Shown here one piece after another: positions 35,000-44,171 of a stretch of DNA of 64,000 bases. The translations under genes and the position numbers were made by a program. The notes under the pieces are model-generated. The model saw only the letters and a list, made by a program, of their open reading frames with translations, was not told where the DNA came from and ran no database searches. The number at the start of each line of letters is the position of its first letter. The stretch's first letter is position 1. The stretch covers positions 5,594,501-5,658,500 of the forward strand of contig NZ_AP019860.1 of assembly GCF_009002475.1 (NCBI RefSeq), in the 5' to 3' direction. The stretch is from Candidatus Uabimicrobium amorphum (lineage in GTDB: Bacteria; Planctomycetota; Uabimicrobiia; Uabimicrobiales; Uabimicrobiaceae).

Positions 35000-36413
35000 A
35001 AAACAATTAAAAGTCGTGGGAGATAGTGGTGCTGGTCACAACAGTAATCTACTCAAAGCGACATTAGAGTGGAAAGTAAAAATTGGCGGTAGTGTTCGCT
35101 ATCCACAGATTTTAGACTTAGCAAAACTATGGTCTTTACCCACTTGTGAAGTTCCTATCGCAATTGAGTGTGTGTCCGCAGGAAAAATTTATGGTAAGAA
35201 ACCTGCGATTTTTATGGGGGTGTCTCTACAAGAGATCATTGCACTCGTGAACCCAGAGTCGCAAGTGCAAACAGTTATTTTCACCAGCTATGCCCCTGGA
35301 AGCTGTGGACCTGAAACGGAAAAACATTGTACAGCACTTGATTATGAGTATTGTCGTACGGCACAAGATGTCATTGTTTCTGGATGTTTGAATGGCAAGC
35401 CACTGCCATATAAAAATGGCGGGCCTTTACGTCTGGTGGCAGGGGCAGAGCGTTATTTTTACAAATCGCTCAAGTGGCTGCGAGAAATCGAGTTTTCGAT
35501 AAAAAGCCTTGACGAGTGTTTAGGAACTTGGGAAAAGTATGCCGGATATCACAATGTGGCACGTATAGAACATAAAGAACGCTTTTCGCCTTTTTTGTGT
35601 GAGATCTTAGATGTGGATGAAAATGGCAATGTGAGTTCATTGCAAAAAATAGCGACAGAAGAGCAAAGTGCGTTTATTGAAGACGCGCACCAACGAAAAA
35701 ATTTTTCCCACATAGTTGCTGCAAAGGTAAAGTGGGAACAAAAAGATTTTAATTCTGGCGTTTTTTGTGAAAAAAATCGTTGTGCACAGTTACGTGGTAT
35801 TAACTTTGCTCGCGCATCGTTTTTAAATGCCGACATGCGTAAAGCAAATTTTTCATTGAGTATCTTTCGCGAGGCAAAATTTTCAGAGGGAGGAAAAGAA
35901 GTGGCAAACCTCGATTATTGCGATTGCGAAGGAGCCAGTTTTCTCAAAGCACACTTGGAAAATGTATCGATGAAAAAAGCCTATTTGCTAAATACACGTT
36001 TTTACCCGGAAGGGGAAAACAAAAAATATAGCGCCTATGTTCGCGGTTTAGACCTGACAGGCTCTATTGGAATTGATCGCAAACAACTCGATTGGTTACG
36101 AGAGGACGGTGCGATTGTTGATGATATTGTTACATTGAAAACAATAGAAGATGAACAGGGTTATTTACCGGTTGTTCAAGTCGAAGTGGTACATGATGGG
36201 AATGATGCTATTTATGATCAACTACAAGCAAGTAAATTATTTCACAATACATGGCGAAGTACGTGTAAAATAAACGCTTGGGGATATATTCATAAAAAAA
36301 ACGAGATAAATAAGCTTCTCTGTAAGCTTAGCGTAGTGTATAATGATGTCCTATTTACTGTTTCACCAAATCCGGTATGGTTACTCTCTACCATGAGGTC
36401 GCAAGATGGATAA
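34992..36413 (+). CDS. sulfite-oxidase-like molybdopterin domain fused to pentapeptide repeats
   Basis: A 473-aa protein without a signal peptide. Residues about 20-165 resemble the oxidoreductase molybdopterin-binding domain: PIAIECVSAG has the Cys at the place of the Mo-ligand, and GGPLRLVAGAERYFYKSLKWLREIEF is the conserved end of the domain. Residues about 255-320 are pentapeptide repeats (LRGINFARASFLNADMRKANFS...). The C-terminal 100 residues are unassigned. Family members are usually exported, so a cytoplasmic one is unusual. It overlaps murQ by 8 bp and the FHA-GGDEF gene by 8 bp. Confidence 0.7.
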   Translation: MDEKQLKVVGDSGAGHNSNLLKATLEWKVKIGGSVRYPQILDLAKLWSLPTCEVPIAIECVSAGKIYGKKPAIFMGVSLQEIIALVNPESQVQTVIFTSYAPGSCGPETEKHCTALDYEYCRTAQDVIVSGCLNGKPLPYKNGGPLRLVAGAERYFYKSLKWLREIEFSIKSLDECLGTWEKYAGYHNVARIEHKERFSPFLCEILDVDENGNVSSLQKIATEEQSAFIEDAHQRKNFSHIVAAKVKWEQKDFNSGVFCEKNRCAQLRGINFARASFLNADMRKANFSLSIFREAKFSEGGKEVANLDYCDCEGASFLKAHLENVSMKKAYLLNTRFYPEGENKKYSAYVRGLDLTGSIGIDRKQLDWLREDGAIVDDIVTLKTIEDEQGYLPVVQVEVVHDGNDAIYDQLQASKLFHNTWRSTCKINAWGYIHKKNEINKLLCKLSVVYNDVLFTVSPNPVWLLSTMRSQDG

Positions 36414-37341
36414 CGAACGTTACCGAAAAACAATGCCTATAAAAATAGATTTAGCTTCTTTGCGCGAAGCTCAGAGGGCTTGTGTTCCAACTATAACTGT
36501 CATTAAGGGGAAAAATGCAGGAAGCCGCATTCAGGTAGGCGAAGATCACCAATATGTTATTGGACGCAATGATGATTGTGACATTATGATTGACGATTCC
36601 TCTGTATCGCGTGCACACGCTATCGTATGGACAGAGTGGGTGGAAAATGAAAGAATTGTCAAATTAAAAGACTTGGGCAGCACAAATAAAACAATGCTAA
36701 ACGGCAGAGAAATTGACATTGAAGAATTAAGTCCCGGCGATAAAATTTTTATTGGTAGCTCGGTTCTTCTATTTGAAATACAAGATGGTATTGTTGCTAA
36801 ATTCTATGAGGAAATTATCAATAAAGCCGAAGAGTCAGAAGTAGACCCACTGACAAAACTGTTGTCAAAACGGTTTTTTATGGATGCCTTGCCAAAAATG
36901 TATGAAGAGATGGTCGCCACTGGTCGCTGCTTTTCGCTAATTATTCTTGATCTAGATTATTTCAAAGGAATCAATGATAATTTTGGACATGATATAGGCG
37001 ACGAAATACTAAAAGCTCTTTCCGACATCGTAAAAAATTCGATACGCAAAGAAGACTTAGCGATGCGTTATGGAGGGGATGAAATTGTTATTGGATTGCC
37101 GAATACCGATGTGAAAAATGCTTGTGAAATAGCAGAAAGACTCAGAGCGAGCGTTCAAGATCACGATTGTTCGCACTTAAACATAGGCAGAAAATTATCT
37201 GTTAGTATCGGTGTGGGTAGTAGCCACGGAAAAAAAGGTATTAAAAATAAATTTGAAGAAATCATGAAAAGCGCGGATGAAGCTTTGTATGAATCAAAAC
37301 GCAAAGGGCGAAATGCCGTAAGTACCGATGAAAATCTTTAG
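36406..37341 (+). CDS. FHA-domain diguanylate cyclase (GGDEF)
   Basis: A 311-aa soluble signalling protein. The FHA domain (about 40-125; VIGRNDDCDIMIDDSSVSRAHA and DLGSTNKT) binds phosphothreonine peptides. The GGDEF domain (about 146-305) should make cyclic di-GMP. The active loop reads GGDEI (223-227) instead of GGDEF. An inhibitory site RxxD (R214, D217) sits five residues before it, so product feedback is likely. With many Thr kinases in the genome, it could link kinase signalling to c-di-GMP. GAGG precedes the ATG. It overlaps the previous gene by 8 bp. Confidence 0.92.
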   Translation: MDNERYRKTMPIKIDLASLREAQRACVPTITVIKGKNAGSRIQVGEDHQYVIGRNDDCDIMIDDSSVSRAHAIVWTEWVENERIVKLKDLGSTNKTMLNGREIDIEELSPGDKIFIGSSVLLFEIQDGIVAKFYEEIINKAEESEVDPLTKLLSKRFFMDALPKMYEEMVATGRCFSLIILDLDYFKGINDNFGHDIGDEILKALSDIVKNSIRKEDLAMRYGGDEIVIGLPNTDVKNACEIAERLRASVQDHDCSHLNIGRKLSVSIGVGSSHGKKGIKNKFEEIMKSADEALYESKRKGRNAVSTDENL

Positions 37342-37349
37342 GAGATCGT

Positions 37350-38396
37350 ATGCTTGAAATAGATGGATCCTTCGGAGAAGGCGGAGGGCAGGTGTTGCGT
37401 AGTTCTCTTACGCTTTCTATTTTGTGTAAAAAGCCCTTTACCATAAAAAATATTCGCGCCAATCGTCGCAAACCAGGACTAAAAGCTCAGCATTTAACCG
37501 CAATAAAAGCAGCAGCACATGTCTCTCAAGCCTCTGTATCTGGTAATGAACTTCACTCAACGCAAATGAGTTTCTCCCCAGGAAATTGTGTTCCAGGTAA
37601 TTACTTTTTTGACGTACAAACAGCAGGTGCCACTTCTTTAGTACTACAAACCATTCACTTACCGTTATCATTTGCCACTAGTCCTTCTATTGTCGACATC
37701 AAAGGGGGAACTCATGTCCCATTTTCTCCGGTGTTTGAATTTTTGCAGACTTCGTGGGGAAACTTTATAAAAACAGTGATGAATGAGGTGGATATCAGCA
37801 TAAACAAAGCGGGTTTTTTTCCCAAGGGCCAAGGGCATTTTCAAGCTAAAATTTCTCCTCATACAGCCATTAAACCTGTCGATTTTATGGAAAGACCTTC
37901 GATAAAGAGAATAACCATTTGTGTTGTCTCTTCAAAATTGCCAGAGCATGTTGCCGCACGAGAGATAGAGTCGCTGAAGCATTACTTGAAAAAAAATAGC
38001 ATACCAGGAAAGATAGATAGTGTAGTTGTCAATCATCCATCTGTTGGAATTGGTAACTGTTTACTACTTCATTGTGAATTGAAAAACGGTTTGACAGTGA
38101 GTTTTTCAGAGATGGGTAAACAAGGTCGGCCTGCGGAAAAAGTCGCTGAAATTTTAGGAAAGACTTTCGTTAGCTACTGGAAGAGTAAATCGGCGGTAGA
38201 TGAACATCTCGCCGACCAAATTTTGCTACCGTTGTCATTTGCGGCAGCACCTTCTCAGTTTACCGTTTCAAAAATAACGCAACATTTGTTGACGAATGCA
38301 AAAATTATCGAGACGTTTAGCGATACCAAAATACAAATCGATGGCGTAGAAAATAGTCCAGGAATGGTGAAAATTACACCTCATAGTTTGGTTTAA
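37350..38396 (+). CDS. rtcA: RNA 3'-terminal phosphate cyclase
   Basis: A 348-aa enzyme that converts RNA 3'-phosphate ends to 2',3'-cyclic phosphates with ATP. The start GSFGEGGGQVLRSSLTLS, RRKPGLKAQHLTA, PGNYFFDVQTAGATSLVLQT, KGGTHVPFSP and the C-terminal HLADQILLPLSFA, which carries the catalytic His, are all typical. An RtcB ligase, its usual partner, is not in the window. The gene is 8 bp after the FHA-GGDEF gene and 16 bp before the solute-binding-protein gene. Confidence 0.95.
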   Translation: MLEIDGSFGEGGGQVLRSSLTLSILCKKPFTIKNIRANRRKPGLKAQHLTAIKAAAHVSQASVSGNELHSTQMSFSPGNCVPGNYFFDVQTAGATSLVLQTIHLPLSFATSPSIVDIKGGTHVPFSPVFEFLQTSWGNFIKTVMNEVDISINKAGFFPKGQGHFQAKISPHTAIKPVDFMERPSIKRITICVVSSKLPEHVAAREIESLKHYLKKNSIPGKIDSVVVNHPSVGIGNCLLLHCELKNGLTVSFSEMGKQGRPAEKVAEILGKTFVSYWKSKSAVDEHLADQILLPLSFAAAPSQFTVSKITQHLLTNAKIIETFSDTKIQIDGVENSPGMVKITPHSLV

Positions 38397-38412
38397 GTAG
38401 AAACAAGAAGAT

Positions 38413-39921
38413 ATGTCATTTACACAAAATACAAAATACTGTGCGATTGTTCTCTTGTGTTTGATGAGTCTGATGGCTAAGGAAAATCGCTCTTTGTACT
38501 GTGGAGACTTTCACAAGGTACAAACGCTTATTCCTAGAATGAATGGAACATCTACGGAAAATCGAATATGCCAGTTTATATTCGATAGCCTTGTGGTCCA
38601 GGAACAAGATCGTCGTTATACACTGTCCATTGCGCAGGAAGTCGATGTTTCCCCTGATAGTTTGTCGTACACTTTTTTGCTACATACTGTTAGGTGGCAA
38701 GATGGCTCTTTACTAACAGCGCGCGATATTCAGTTTACCATTGAAGTACTTTTAAACCCACAAAGTGTAAATTTTCAACCTGTTCTCGCCGCTTTTATTG
38801 AAGACGTAACTTTTGTCAATCCGAAAACGATTACCATCACTCTTACCCAACCTTTCTATGAGCCCTTGGCACTTTTTACTTTCAAAATACTTCCGCAGCA
38901 TATTTTGCGCCAGAGTATATTGTCAAAACAGTCCCCTTTTGCAAAGAACCCCGTTGGTTGCGGACCTTTTAAGTATGTAAAAGGTTTGGGGAGTAATGAA
39001 GTTCAGTTAGTGCGCAGTGAGTACTTTACATACCGTAAAAGGCCGTATTTCGATAAAGTATTTTTTCGGATATATGGCTCTCGTACACAAGCGATGCAAG
39101 ATCTTCTACGTAAAAAAATACATGTTATACCAAGCGTTTATACCCAAAAAAGTGACAAAATAGCATATGAGCCAAATTCGCAATACAATTTACATTTTCT
39201 AACTTTTAACTACACTCGTAAACACCGCTATCGCGAATTGTTTTCTAATGCAAATTTACGGCGAGCGCTTTTACAAAGTCTTGATCGCACAAAAATTGTG
39301 CAGCGCTGCTTTGCTGTAAAGAAAAATAATATTATCAGCGGTCCTTTCCCACACCAATCGTGGTTTTATAACAAAGATATTGCCGGATGGGATTTTGATG
39401 AGAGAGATGCGAAAAGCTCTTTGCAAAATATCATGAGTAAAAAAGGCTTTACGCAAAAAAAGTATTGGCAAAAAAATGGGACTCCTGTGGAGTTGGAACT
39501 TAGTTACACGGAAGAAAATCATCGTGAAGCTGTGGAGCTCATTGCAAATCATTTTGAAAAAGCGGGTTTTAAAACAACGGTTTTATTGTCTAGTGAACAA
39601 CGCGACATCAGTTACTCTTATTATACTTTTAGTAATACAACAGATCTAATACAGCTATTTTCTCTTTACGAAATGGGTAAAAATAGTGATATTTATCAAA
39701 ATTCGCAGTTGGCAGAGTTGTTACATGAATTGCACAGCACTCTAAACCCATGGGCAATCCAAGGAATTGGGCATCAAATACATGCCTTTATCCATAAAGA
39801 GACGCCTTTTATTTTTTTATGGCAATTGGATAGCCATGTCGCATATAATAAGAACCTAAATATAAAACTACATCCTATAAACTCGTATCGCTTTCCTGAA
39901 ACTTGGAAGTTCAATAAATAA
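38413..39921 (+). CDS. ABC transporter solute-binding protein, family 5 (peptide/nickel type)
   Basis: A 502-aa exported protein with a signal peptide (to about residue 22). The SBP family 5 pattern is present: a target-recognition opening (ICQFIFDSLVVQE), YTFLLHTVRWQDGSLLTARDIQFTIEVLLNP, GCGPFKYVKG and the C-terminal lobe with ALLQSLDRTKIV. It captures peptides or similar solutes outside the inner membrane. Only one permease of matching type (28739) is in the window, and no ATPase. Confidence 0.88.
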   Translation: MSFTQNTKYCAIVLLCLMSLMAKENRSLYCGDFHKVQTLIPRMNGTSTENRICQFIFDSLVVQEQDRRYTLSIAQEVDVSPDSLSYTFLLHTVRWQDGSLLTARDIQFTIEVLLNPQSVNFQPVLAAFIEDVTFVNPKTITITLTQPFYEPLALFTFKILPQHILRQSILSKQSPFAKNPVGCGPFKYVKGLGSNEVQLVRSEYFTYRKRPYFDKVFFRIYGSRTQAMQDLLRKKIHVIPSVYTQKSDKIAYEPNSQYNLHFLTFNYTRKHRYRELFSNANLRRALLQSLDRTKIVQRCFAVKKNNIISGPFPHQSWFYNKDIAGWDFDERDAKSSLQNIMSKKGFTQKKYWQKNGTPVELELSYTEENHREAVELIANHFEKAGFKTTVLLSSEQRDISYSYYTFSNTTDLIQLFSLYEMGKNSDIYQNSQLAELLHELHSTLNPWAIQGIGHQIHAFIHKETPFIFLWQLDSHVAYNKNLNIKLHPINSYRFPETWKFNK

Positions 39922-39960
39922 GATTTTGTTTTATAGTAATTTTATAGAAAGTGAAGAATT

Positions 39961-40599
39961 GTGGAAATTAACTATGCTAGTGGTGAAATTAGTTTAAAGA
40001 TAGTTTTTTATGGACCTGGATTATCTGGAAAGACCACAAATTTAGAAGTAATACACCAAAAAGCCCCTGAAACCCACAAAGGACAGTTAACTTCTGTTGC
40101 AACTCAGCAAGATCGAACCTTATTTTTCGATTTTATGCCTTTAGATTTAGGACGTATTGGTGGATTGAAAACTAAATTGCGTCTATTTACTGTTCCTGGG
40201 CAGCCATTTTACAACGCAACGCGTAAGTTGGTACTTAAAAGAGTTGATGGTTTAGTTTTTGTTGCTGATAGCCAACGTGATAAAATGGCCGATAATATCG
40301 AGTCTTTAAACAACCTAAAAGAAAACCTTGCAACACATAATATTTCGATAGATGAAACGCCTCTTGTTTTACAGTATAACAAAAGAGACTTAGACAATAT
40401 TTTCACTGTAGAAGAATTGGAAAAAGAACTAAATCCCGATGGAAAATTAAAGAGTTTTGAAGCTGTCGCAATTACTGGTGAAGGTGTATTTCCTACTCTA
40501 AAATCTATTGCAGCTTTGGTACTAAAGACGGTAGACAAGATGTTTCAATCGTCATCTTCACAGCCCAAAAAGCTAGGCAAGTTTTCCAAGAAGAAGTAA
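39961..40599 (+). CDS. MglA-like small GTPase
   Basis: A 212-aa protein starting at GTG. The P-loop is GPGLSGKTT (18-26), the switch II region TVPGQPFYNATRKLVLK replaces DxxG as in MglA, and FVADSQ and NKRDL are typical. MglA proteins set cell polarity and motility in myxobacteria and occur widely in other phyla, usually with an MglB partner, which is not seen here. The C-terminal 20 residues are Ser/Lys-rich. A perfect inverted repeat follows the stop codon. Confidence 0.9.
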   Translation: MEINYASGEISLKIVFYGPGLSGKTTNLEVIHQKAPETHKGQLTSVATQQDRTLFFDFMPLDLGRIGGLKTKLRLFTVPGQPFYNATRKLVLKRVDGLVFVADSQRDKMADNIESLNNLKENLATHNISIDETPLVLQYNKRDLDNIFTVEELEKELNPDGKLKSFEAVAITGEGVFPTLKSIAALVLKTVDKMFQSSSSQPKKLGKFSKKK

Positions 40600-40608
40600 G
40601 CGAGACTC

Positions 40609-40629
40609 GATCTACCCGTTGGGTAGATC
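40609..40629. repeat. perfect inverted repeat between the GTPase and EIIA genes
   Basis: GATCTACCC (40609-40617) and GGGTAGATC (40621-40629) are separated by GTT. No T-run follows, so it is either a weak terminator or attenuator, or a site for a dimeric DNA-binding protein in front of the EIIA-like gene. Confidence 0.55.
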
Positions 40630-40660
40630 AGAGATCTCCTAAAGTCAAAAGGAATTTGCT

Positions 40661-41164
40661 ATGAATCTCGCACGTTTTTTATCGCCAAAGAGTATACGCT
40701 TGGAGCCAAACTCAGAACCTCCTGAGATAGATGACGAAGAAGACATATCCAAAAAAGATATGTTGCTCTATCGCGAAAACATCATCAAAGAAAACGCCCA
40801 ATTACTATATAACTCTGGCAAGATTCAAAATTTGAGTAAACTTTCGGTAGAACTTATCAACCGCGAACGCAGATCGACGAGCATTGTCGGCAGTGGTATT
40901 GCCATACCTCATGTTCGCAGTTTGCAGGCCAAAAATTTTGTCATGGGATTCTTGCGCGTCTCAGAAGGGATTGTAATGGATGAGGAAGAACAGCCCATTC
41001 AAATTTTTATTCCGATGGCTGCTCCTCCTTATGATGACAAACTATATCTGAAAGTTTATAAGCAACTGGCAAAAGGATTTTTAGAAACAAATGCCTTAGA
41101 GCAATTGTTAGAAGTTTACACCGAAGGTGAAGTGATTCGCATTTTCAATGATGTTTTCCGCTAA
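40661..41164 (+). CDS. PTS EIIA-like (PtsN/fructose-type) phosphocarrier domain protein
   Basis: A 167-aa protein. The EIIA type 2 fold is recognised by ERRSTSIVGSGIAIPHVRS, whose His84 is the phosphorylated residue in the family, and by the following helical half (LYLKVYKQLAKGFL). There is no transport component nearby, so a regulatory EIIA of the PtsN kind is more likely than a sugar importer. The first 30 residues are an acidic extension. It is convergent with the nitrilase gene, and only 3 bp separate the stops. Confidence 0.82.
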   Translation: MNLARFLSPKSIRLEPNSEPPEIDDEEDISKKDMLLYRENIIKENAQLLYNSGKIQNLSKLSVELINRERRSTSIVGSGIAIPHVRSLQAKNFVMGFLRVSEGIVMDEEEQPIQIFIPMAAPPYDDKLYLKVYKQLAKGFLETNALEQLLEVYTEGEVIRIFNDVFR

Positions 41165-41167
41165 GAG

Positions 41168-41971
41168 TTAGTTCAATCTCTTGTGATTCCACACCGGCAT
41201 TTCACTACGTACTTTTTGTAAATAATCCATATCTAAATCTGCAAAAATAATTCCCTCATCTTCCCCGGCCTGTGCTAAAACGTTTCCCCATGGATCGCAA
41301 ATCATACTGTGACCATACGCTTCGATACCAATAGGTAATTTTCCACACTGATTGGGAGCAATGACAAAAGTTTGTGTTTCAATGGCACGTGCACGAATGA
41401 GTATATCCCAATGACTTTTTCCCGTTTGGTATGTAAAAGCCGCTGGAAGCATAATTATTTGTGCGCCTTTATTACGTAAACGAGAAAATAATTCAGGAAA
41501 ACGTAAGTCGTAACAAATAGAAAGCCCTATGTGCCCTAGTGGTGTTTCAACGCTAACCACTTCATCCCCTGGAGTGATTCTTTGCGATTCATAGTGTGTG
41601 ACTTTTCCTGGTATATCTATATCAAATAAATGTATCTTCGCGTAGTTAGCAAGGAGATCTCCTTGTGGACCATAAAAGAACGAGCGATTTTGTGGAAGAT
41701 CTAAGGAATCGTTAATGTATAACATGCTTCCCCCGAGAATATACAGGGAGTATTTTTTGGCGAGTTCTTGTAAGTGCAAACAAGTAGGCCCATGCTGATC
41801 TTCAGAGTTTTCCTTCATTAAATCTTTTTTTACCATGCAGTTGAATAGCTCGGGAAATGCCACAAGATGACAGTTTTCTTTAGCTGCTTGGGCAACATAC
41901 ATATCTATTTTTTGTAAATTTTCTTCCTTGGAGGAAGCGGTGTTTATTTGTATAACTCCGACGCGAATCAT
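41168..41971 (-). CDS. carbon-nitrogen hydrolase, Nit1/deaminated glutathione amidase type
   Basis: A 267-aa nitrilase-superfamily enzyme. The catalytic triad is visible as Glu41 (FPELF), Lys112 (YAKIHLFDI) and Cys153 (SICYDLRFPEL). The sequence around Cys and FTYQTGKSHWDILIRARAIE match the Nit1/YbeM branch, which hydrolyses deaminated glutathione as metabolite repair. AGGAG lies about 10 nt before the ATG. The composite repeat element 2 lies directly upstream. Confidence 0.9.
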   Translation of the reverse strand: MIRVGVIQINTASSKEENLQKIDMYVAQAAKENCHLVAFPELFNCMVKKDLMKENSEDQHGPTCLHLQELAKKYSLYILGGSMLYINDSLDLPQNRSFFYGPQGDLLANYAKIHLFDIDIPGKVTHYESQRITPGDEVVSVETPLGHIGLSICYDLRFPELFSRLRNKGAQIIMLPAAFTYQTGKSHWDILIRARAIETQTFVIAPNQCGKLPIGIEAYGHSMICDPWGNVLAQAGEDEGIIFADLDMDYLQKVRSEMPVWNHKRLN

Positions 41972-42027
41972 GTCTTTCTTTCTCCTTTTGTTGTGTATTT
42001 ATTAGGTGTATAAATATTCTATTGTGC

Positions 42028-42102
42028 GATGCCCTCACCATCGAATAGCAGTTGTTAGCTACGCTAAAATCTGCTATTCTCATACCTCTCCCACAGGAGA
42101 GG
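42028..42102 (+). repeat. type-2 palindromic repeat, copy C (left arm of composite element 2)
   Basis: It begins GATGCCCTCACCATCG. The stem GAATAGCAG...CTGCTATTC encloses TTAGC-TAC-GCTAA, and the end hairpin is ACCTCTCC-CACA-GGAGAGGT. It is inverted relative to copy D. The 118 bp between C and D is AT-rich and has no recognised gene. Confidence 0.75.
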
Positions 42103-42220
42103 TGTAATGCTTCTCTTTTGTAAAAAACAAAATTCACTGTGATTTGCGAGCCAAAATAATTTTGAGTCTTACTCCGATCGTATAATATAAAACGAATGGA
42201 AGCACATTCAGACGTGTTAC

Positions 42221-42297
42221 GCCTCTCCCTGTGGGAGAGGCATAAGGCTTGTTGCTTTCAGCGTAGCTGAAATCTACAAGACGATGGTGAGGGCACC
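42221..42297 (-). repeat. type-2 palindromic repeat, copy D (right arm of composite element 2)
   Basis: It has a perfect hairpin GCCTCTCCC-TGT-GGGAGAGGC (42221-42241) and a second hairpin TTTCAGC-GTA-GCTGAAA inside CTTGT...ACAAG, and it ends CGATGGTGAGGGCACC. It lies between the nitrilase start and the ABC exporter stop. Confidence 0.75.
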
Positions 42298-42334
42298 AAT
42301 CGTAAAATGAACCTCTTATCTTATTTTAACTAAA

Positions 42335-44110
42335 TCAACGCTCTCCAGTTTGCACTCTCCAAGCGCGTGAATAGAACTGCTTGTTATTGAGCAGTTCTTC
42401 GTGTGTGCCGCTTTCCGCTACCTTGCCATTGTCCATGACGAAAATACAGTTGGCATTGCGCACGGTTGACAAACGGTGAGCGATCATGATCATGGTGCGG
42501 TTGCGTGAAATTTCTTCTAAAGATTTTTGGATGATGGCTTCGGTTTCATTGTCCACAGCAGACGTGGCTTCGTCGAGTATCAAAATCGGAGGATTTTTGA
42601 CGATGGCGCGCGCGATGGAGATGCATTGACGTTGTCCACCGGAAAGTTTTTGTCCTCTCTCTCCGACGATTGTGTCATATCCTTGGGTAAGCGTGTCAAT
42701 AAAAGAGTCAATTCCCGCAATTTCCGCGGCTTTTTTTATTTCTTGCATTGTGGCGTTTGGCGTACCATAAGCGATGTTATCTTTGATGGTTCCTTGGAAT
42801 AAAAATACATCTTGACTAACAAGACCAATGTTTCTACGCAAACTTTGCAGATCGAAATCCTTAATGGAAACACCATCTATTTGTATATCACCCTCGGAAA
42901 AATCATAAAAGCGCAGTAGCAATTTCATTAGCGTTGTTTTGCCCGAGCCTTTGGGACCTATAATCCCAATGCTTTGTCCTGCTTCTGCACAAATGTTTAC
43001 GTTGTCTAAAACTTTTTTGTCTTCATAAGCAAAGTTTAAATTGCGAAATTCCACCTTACCGTCACCATGCGAAATATCAATAACGCGCGCATTGGGTGGT
43101 GAGGTGACTTGTGATTTTTCATCGAGTAAATTGAGAATGCGCGTTGTTGAGGCCATGGCTCTTTCATATAAATCCACTATTTGTGCAAGGCCGGTTAACG
43201 GCCACAATAGTCTTTGGGTTAGAAAAATAAGTACACTGTAGACGCCGACCTCCATTGTTCCCTTAATTGTTTGCCACCCTCCCAGAAGCATGACCGATGT
43301 AAAGCCGATGAGGATAAAAATGCGAATTACCGGAACAAAAGCAGAGCTAAAACGAATGGCTTGTTTGTTCGATTCTTGATAAGATTCCGAATCGTTGCGA
43401 AATTGTTCTACTTCCCAATTTTCGGTGGTGTAGCTTTTGATGGTGGTAATTCCACCAAGAGAATTTGTCAAGCGCTCGTTTATTCCCGTGACTTTTTCGC
43501 GTATGTCGGCATAACGCGGGGCAAGTTTATTTTGGAAATAGAAGGCGCCTATTAGGATAAACGGAGTCGGTAGCATGGTGAAGAATGCAATTTTTGGCGA
43601 AATATAGAAGTACGTACCACCAACAATCACAACGGTAGTGGCGATTTGAATGAGTGAGTTGGCACCTACATCGAGAAAGCGTTCCAATTGATTGACATCA
43701 TCGTTAATAATCGACATAATTCTGCCGCTACTGTATTTTTCAAAAAAAGACATATCTAGGTTTTGAATGTGCCGCCACGCGTCTATACGCATGGAATGCT
43801 GCACGTTTTGTGCTATATTACGCCAATAGATTTTCTCTGCATATTCGGTGATGGATTCAAGTGCCCAAACAACAACCGTAACAACAGCTAAAAAAATGAG
43901 TTGTGTTTCTTGGGCGATAAATCCCAACTGCGCGATCATCGAATTTTGTTTTTTGACCACAATGTCAACAGCAGCACCGATGAGAAATGGCGGAGCAATA
44001 TCAAATATTTTGTTGATGACCGAAAAAAAACTCGCAAGGTATATCTGGCGTTTTTGGCGACTAGAGTAACGCAAAAAACGCAAAAGAGGTTTGTTTTTTT
44101 GTGTTTTCAT
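42335..44110 (-). CDS. ABC exporter, fused permease and ATPase (MsbA/lipid-multidrug type)
   Basis: About 591 aa from ATG 44110. An upstream in-frame GTG lies within a hairpin and is rejected. Six transmembrane helices (about 1-320) form the exporter domain. The ATPase domain has Walker A GPKGSGKTT, LSGGQRQ and Walker B ILILDEATSAVD, and the switch His in IAHRLST. Two copies would form a homodimeric exporter for lipids or hydrophobic compounds. It follows the DUF3352-like gene on the same strand, with a hairpin between them. Confidence 0.93.
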   Translation of the reverse strand: MKTQKNKPLLRFLRYSSRQKRQIYLASFFSVINKIFDIAPPFLIGAAVDIVVKKQNSMIAQLGFIAQETQLIFLAVVTVVVWALESITEYAEKIYWRNIAQNVQHSMRIDAWRHIQNLDMSFFEKYSSGRIMSIINDDVNQLERFLDVGANSLIQIATTVVIVGGTYFYISPKIAFFTMLPTPFILIGAFYFQNKLAPRYADIREKVTGINERLTNSLGGITTIKSYTTENWEVEQFRNDSESYQESNKQAIRFSSAFVPVIRIFILIGFTSVMLLGGWQTIKGTMEVGVYSVLIFLTQRLLWPLTGLAQIVDLYERAMASTTRILNLLDEKSQVTSPPNARVIDISHGDGKVEFRNLNFAYEDKKVLDNVNICAEAGQSIGIIGPKGSGKTTLMKLLLRFYDFSEGDIQIDGVSIKDFDLQSLRRNIGLVSQDVFLFQGTIKDNIAYGTPNATMQEIKKAAEIAGIDSFIDTLTQGYDTIVGERGQKLSGGQRQCISIARAIVKNPPILILDEATSAVDNETEAIIQKSLEEISRNRTMIMIAHRLSTVRNANCIFVMDNGKVAESGTHEELLNNKQFYSRAWRVQTGER

Positions 44111-44131
44111 AAAGAATTCTTTCGGAAGACG

Positions 44132-44154
44132 CCCACGTGCAAAGCGCACGTGGG
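44132..44154. repeat. hairpin between the DUF3352-like and ABC exporter genes
   Basis: CCCACGTGC (44132-44140) pairs perfectly with GCACGTGGG (44146-44154) around a 5-nt loop. No T-run follows on either strand, so it may be an attenuator or processing site rather than a full terminator. Confidence 0.5.
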
Positions 44155-44171
44155 AATGAAAAATTTTGGGC

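Noticed and set aside
44131..44154. Upstream GTG start for the ABC exporter
   Set aside because: It falls inside a perfect hairpin and would add 13 residues not needed by the family; ATG 44110 starts the protein better.
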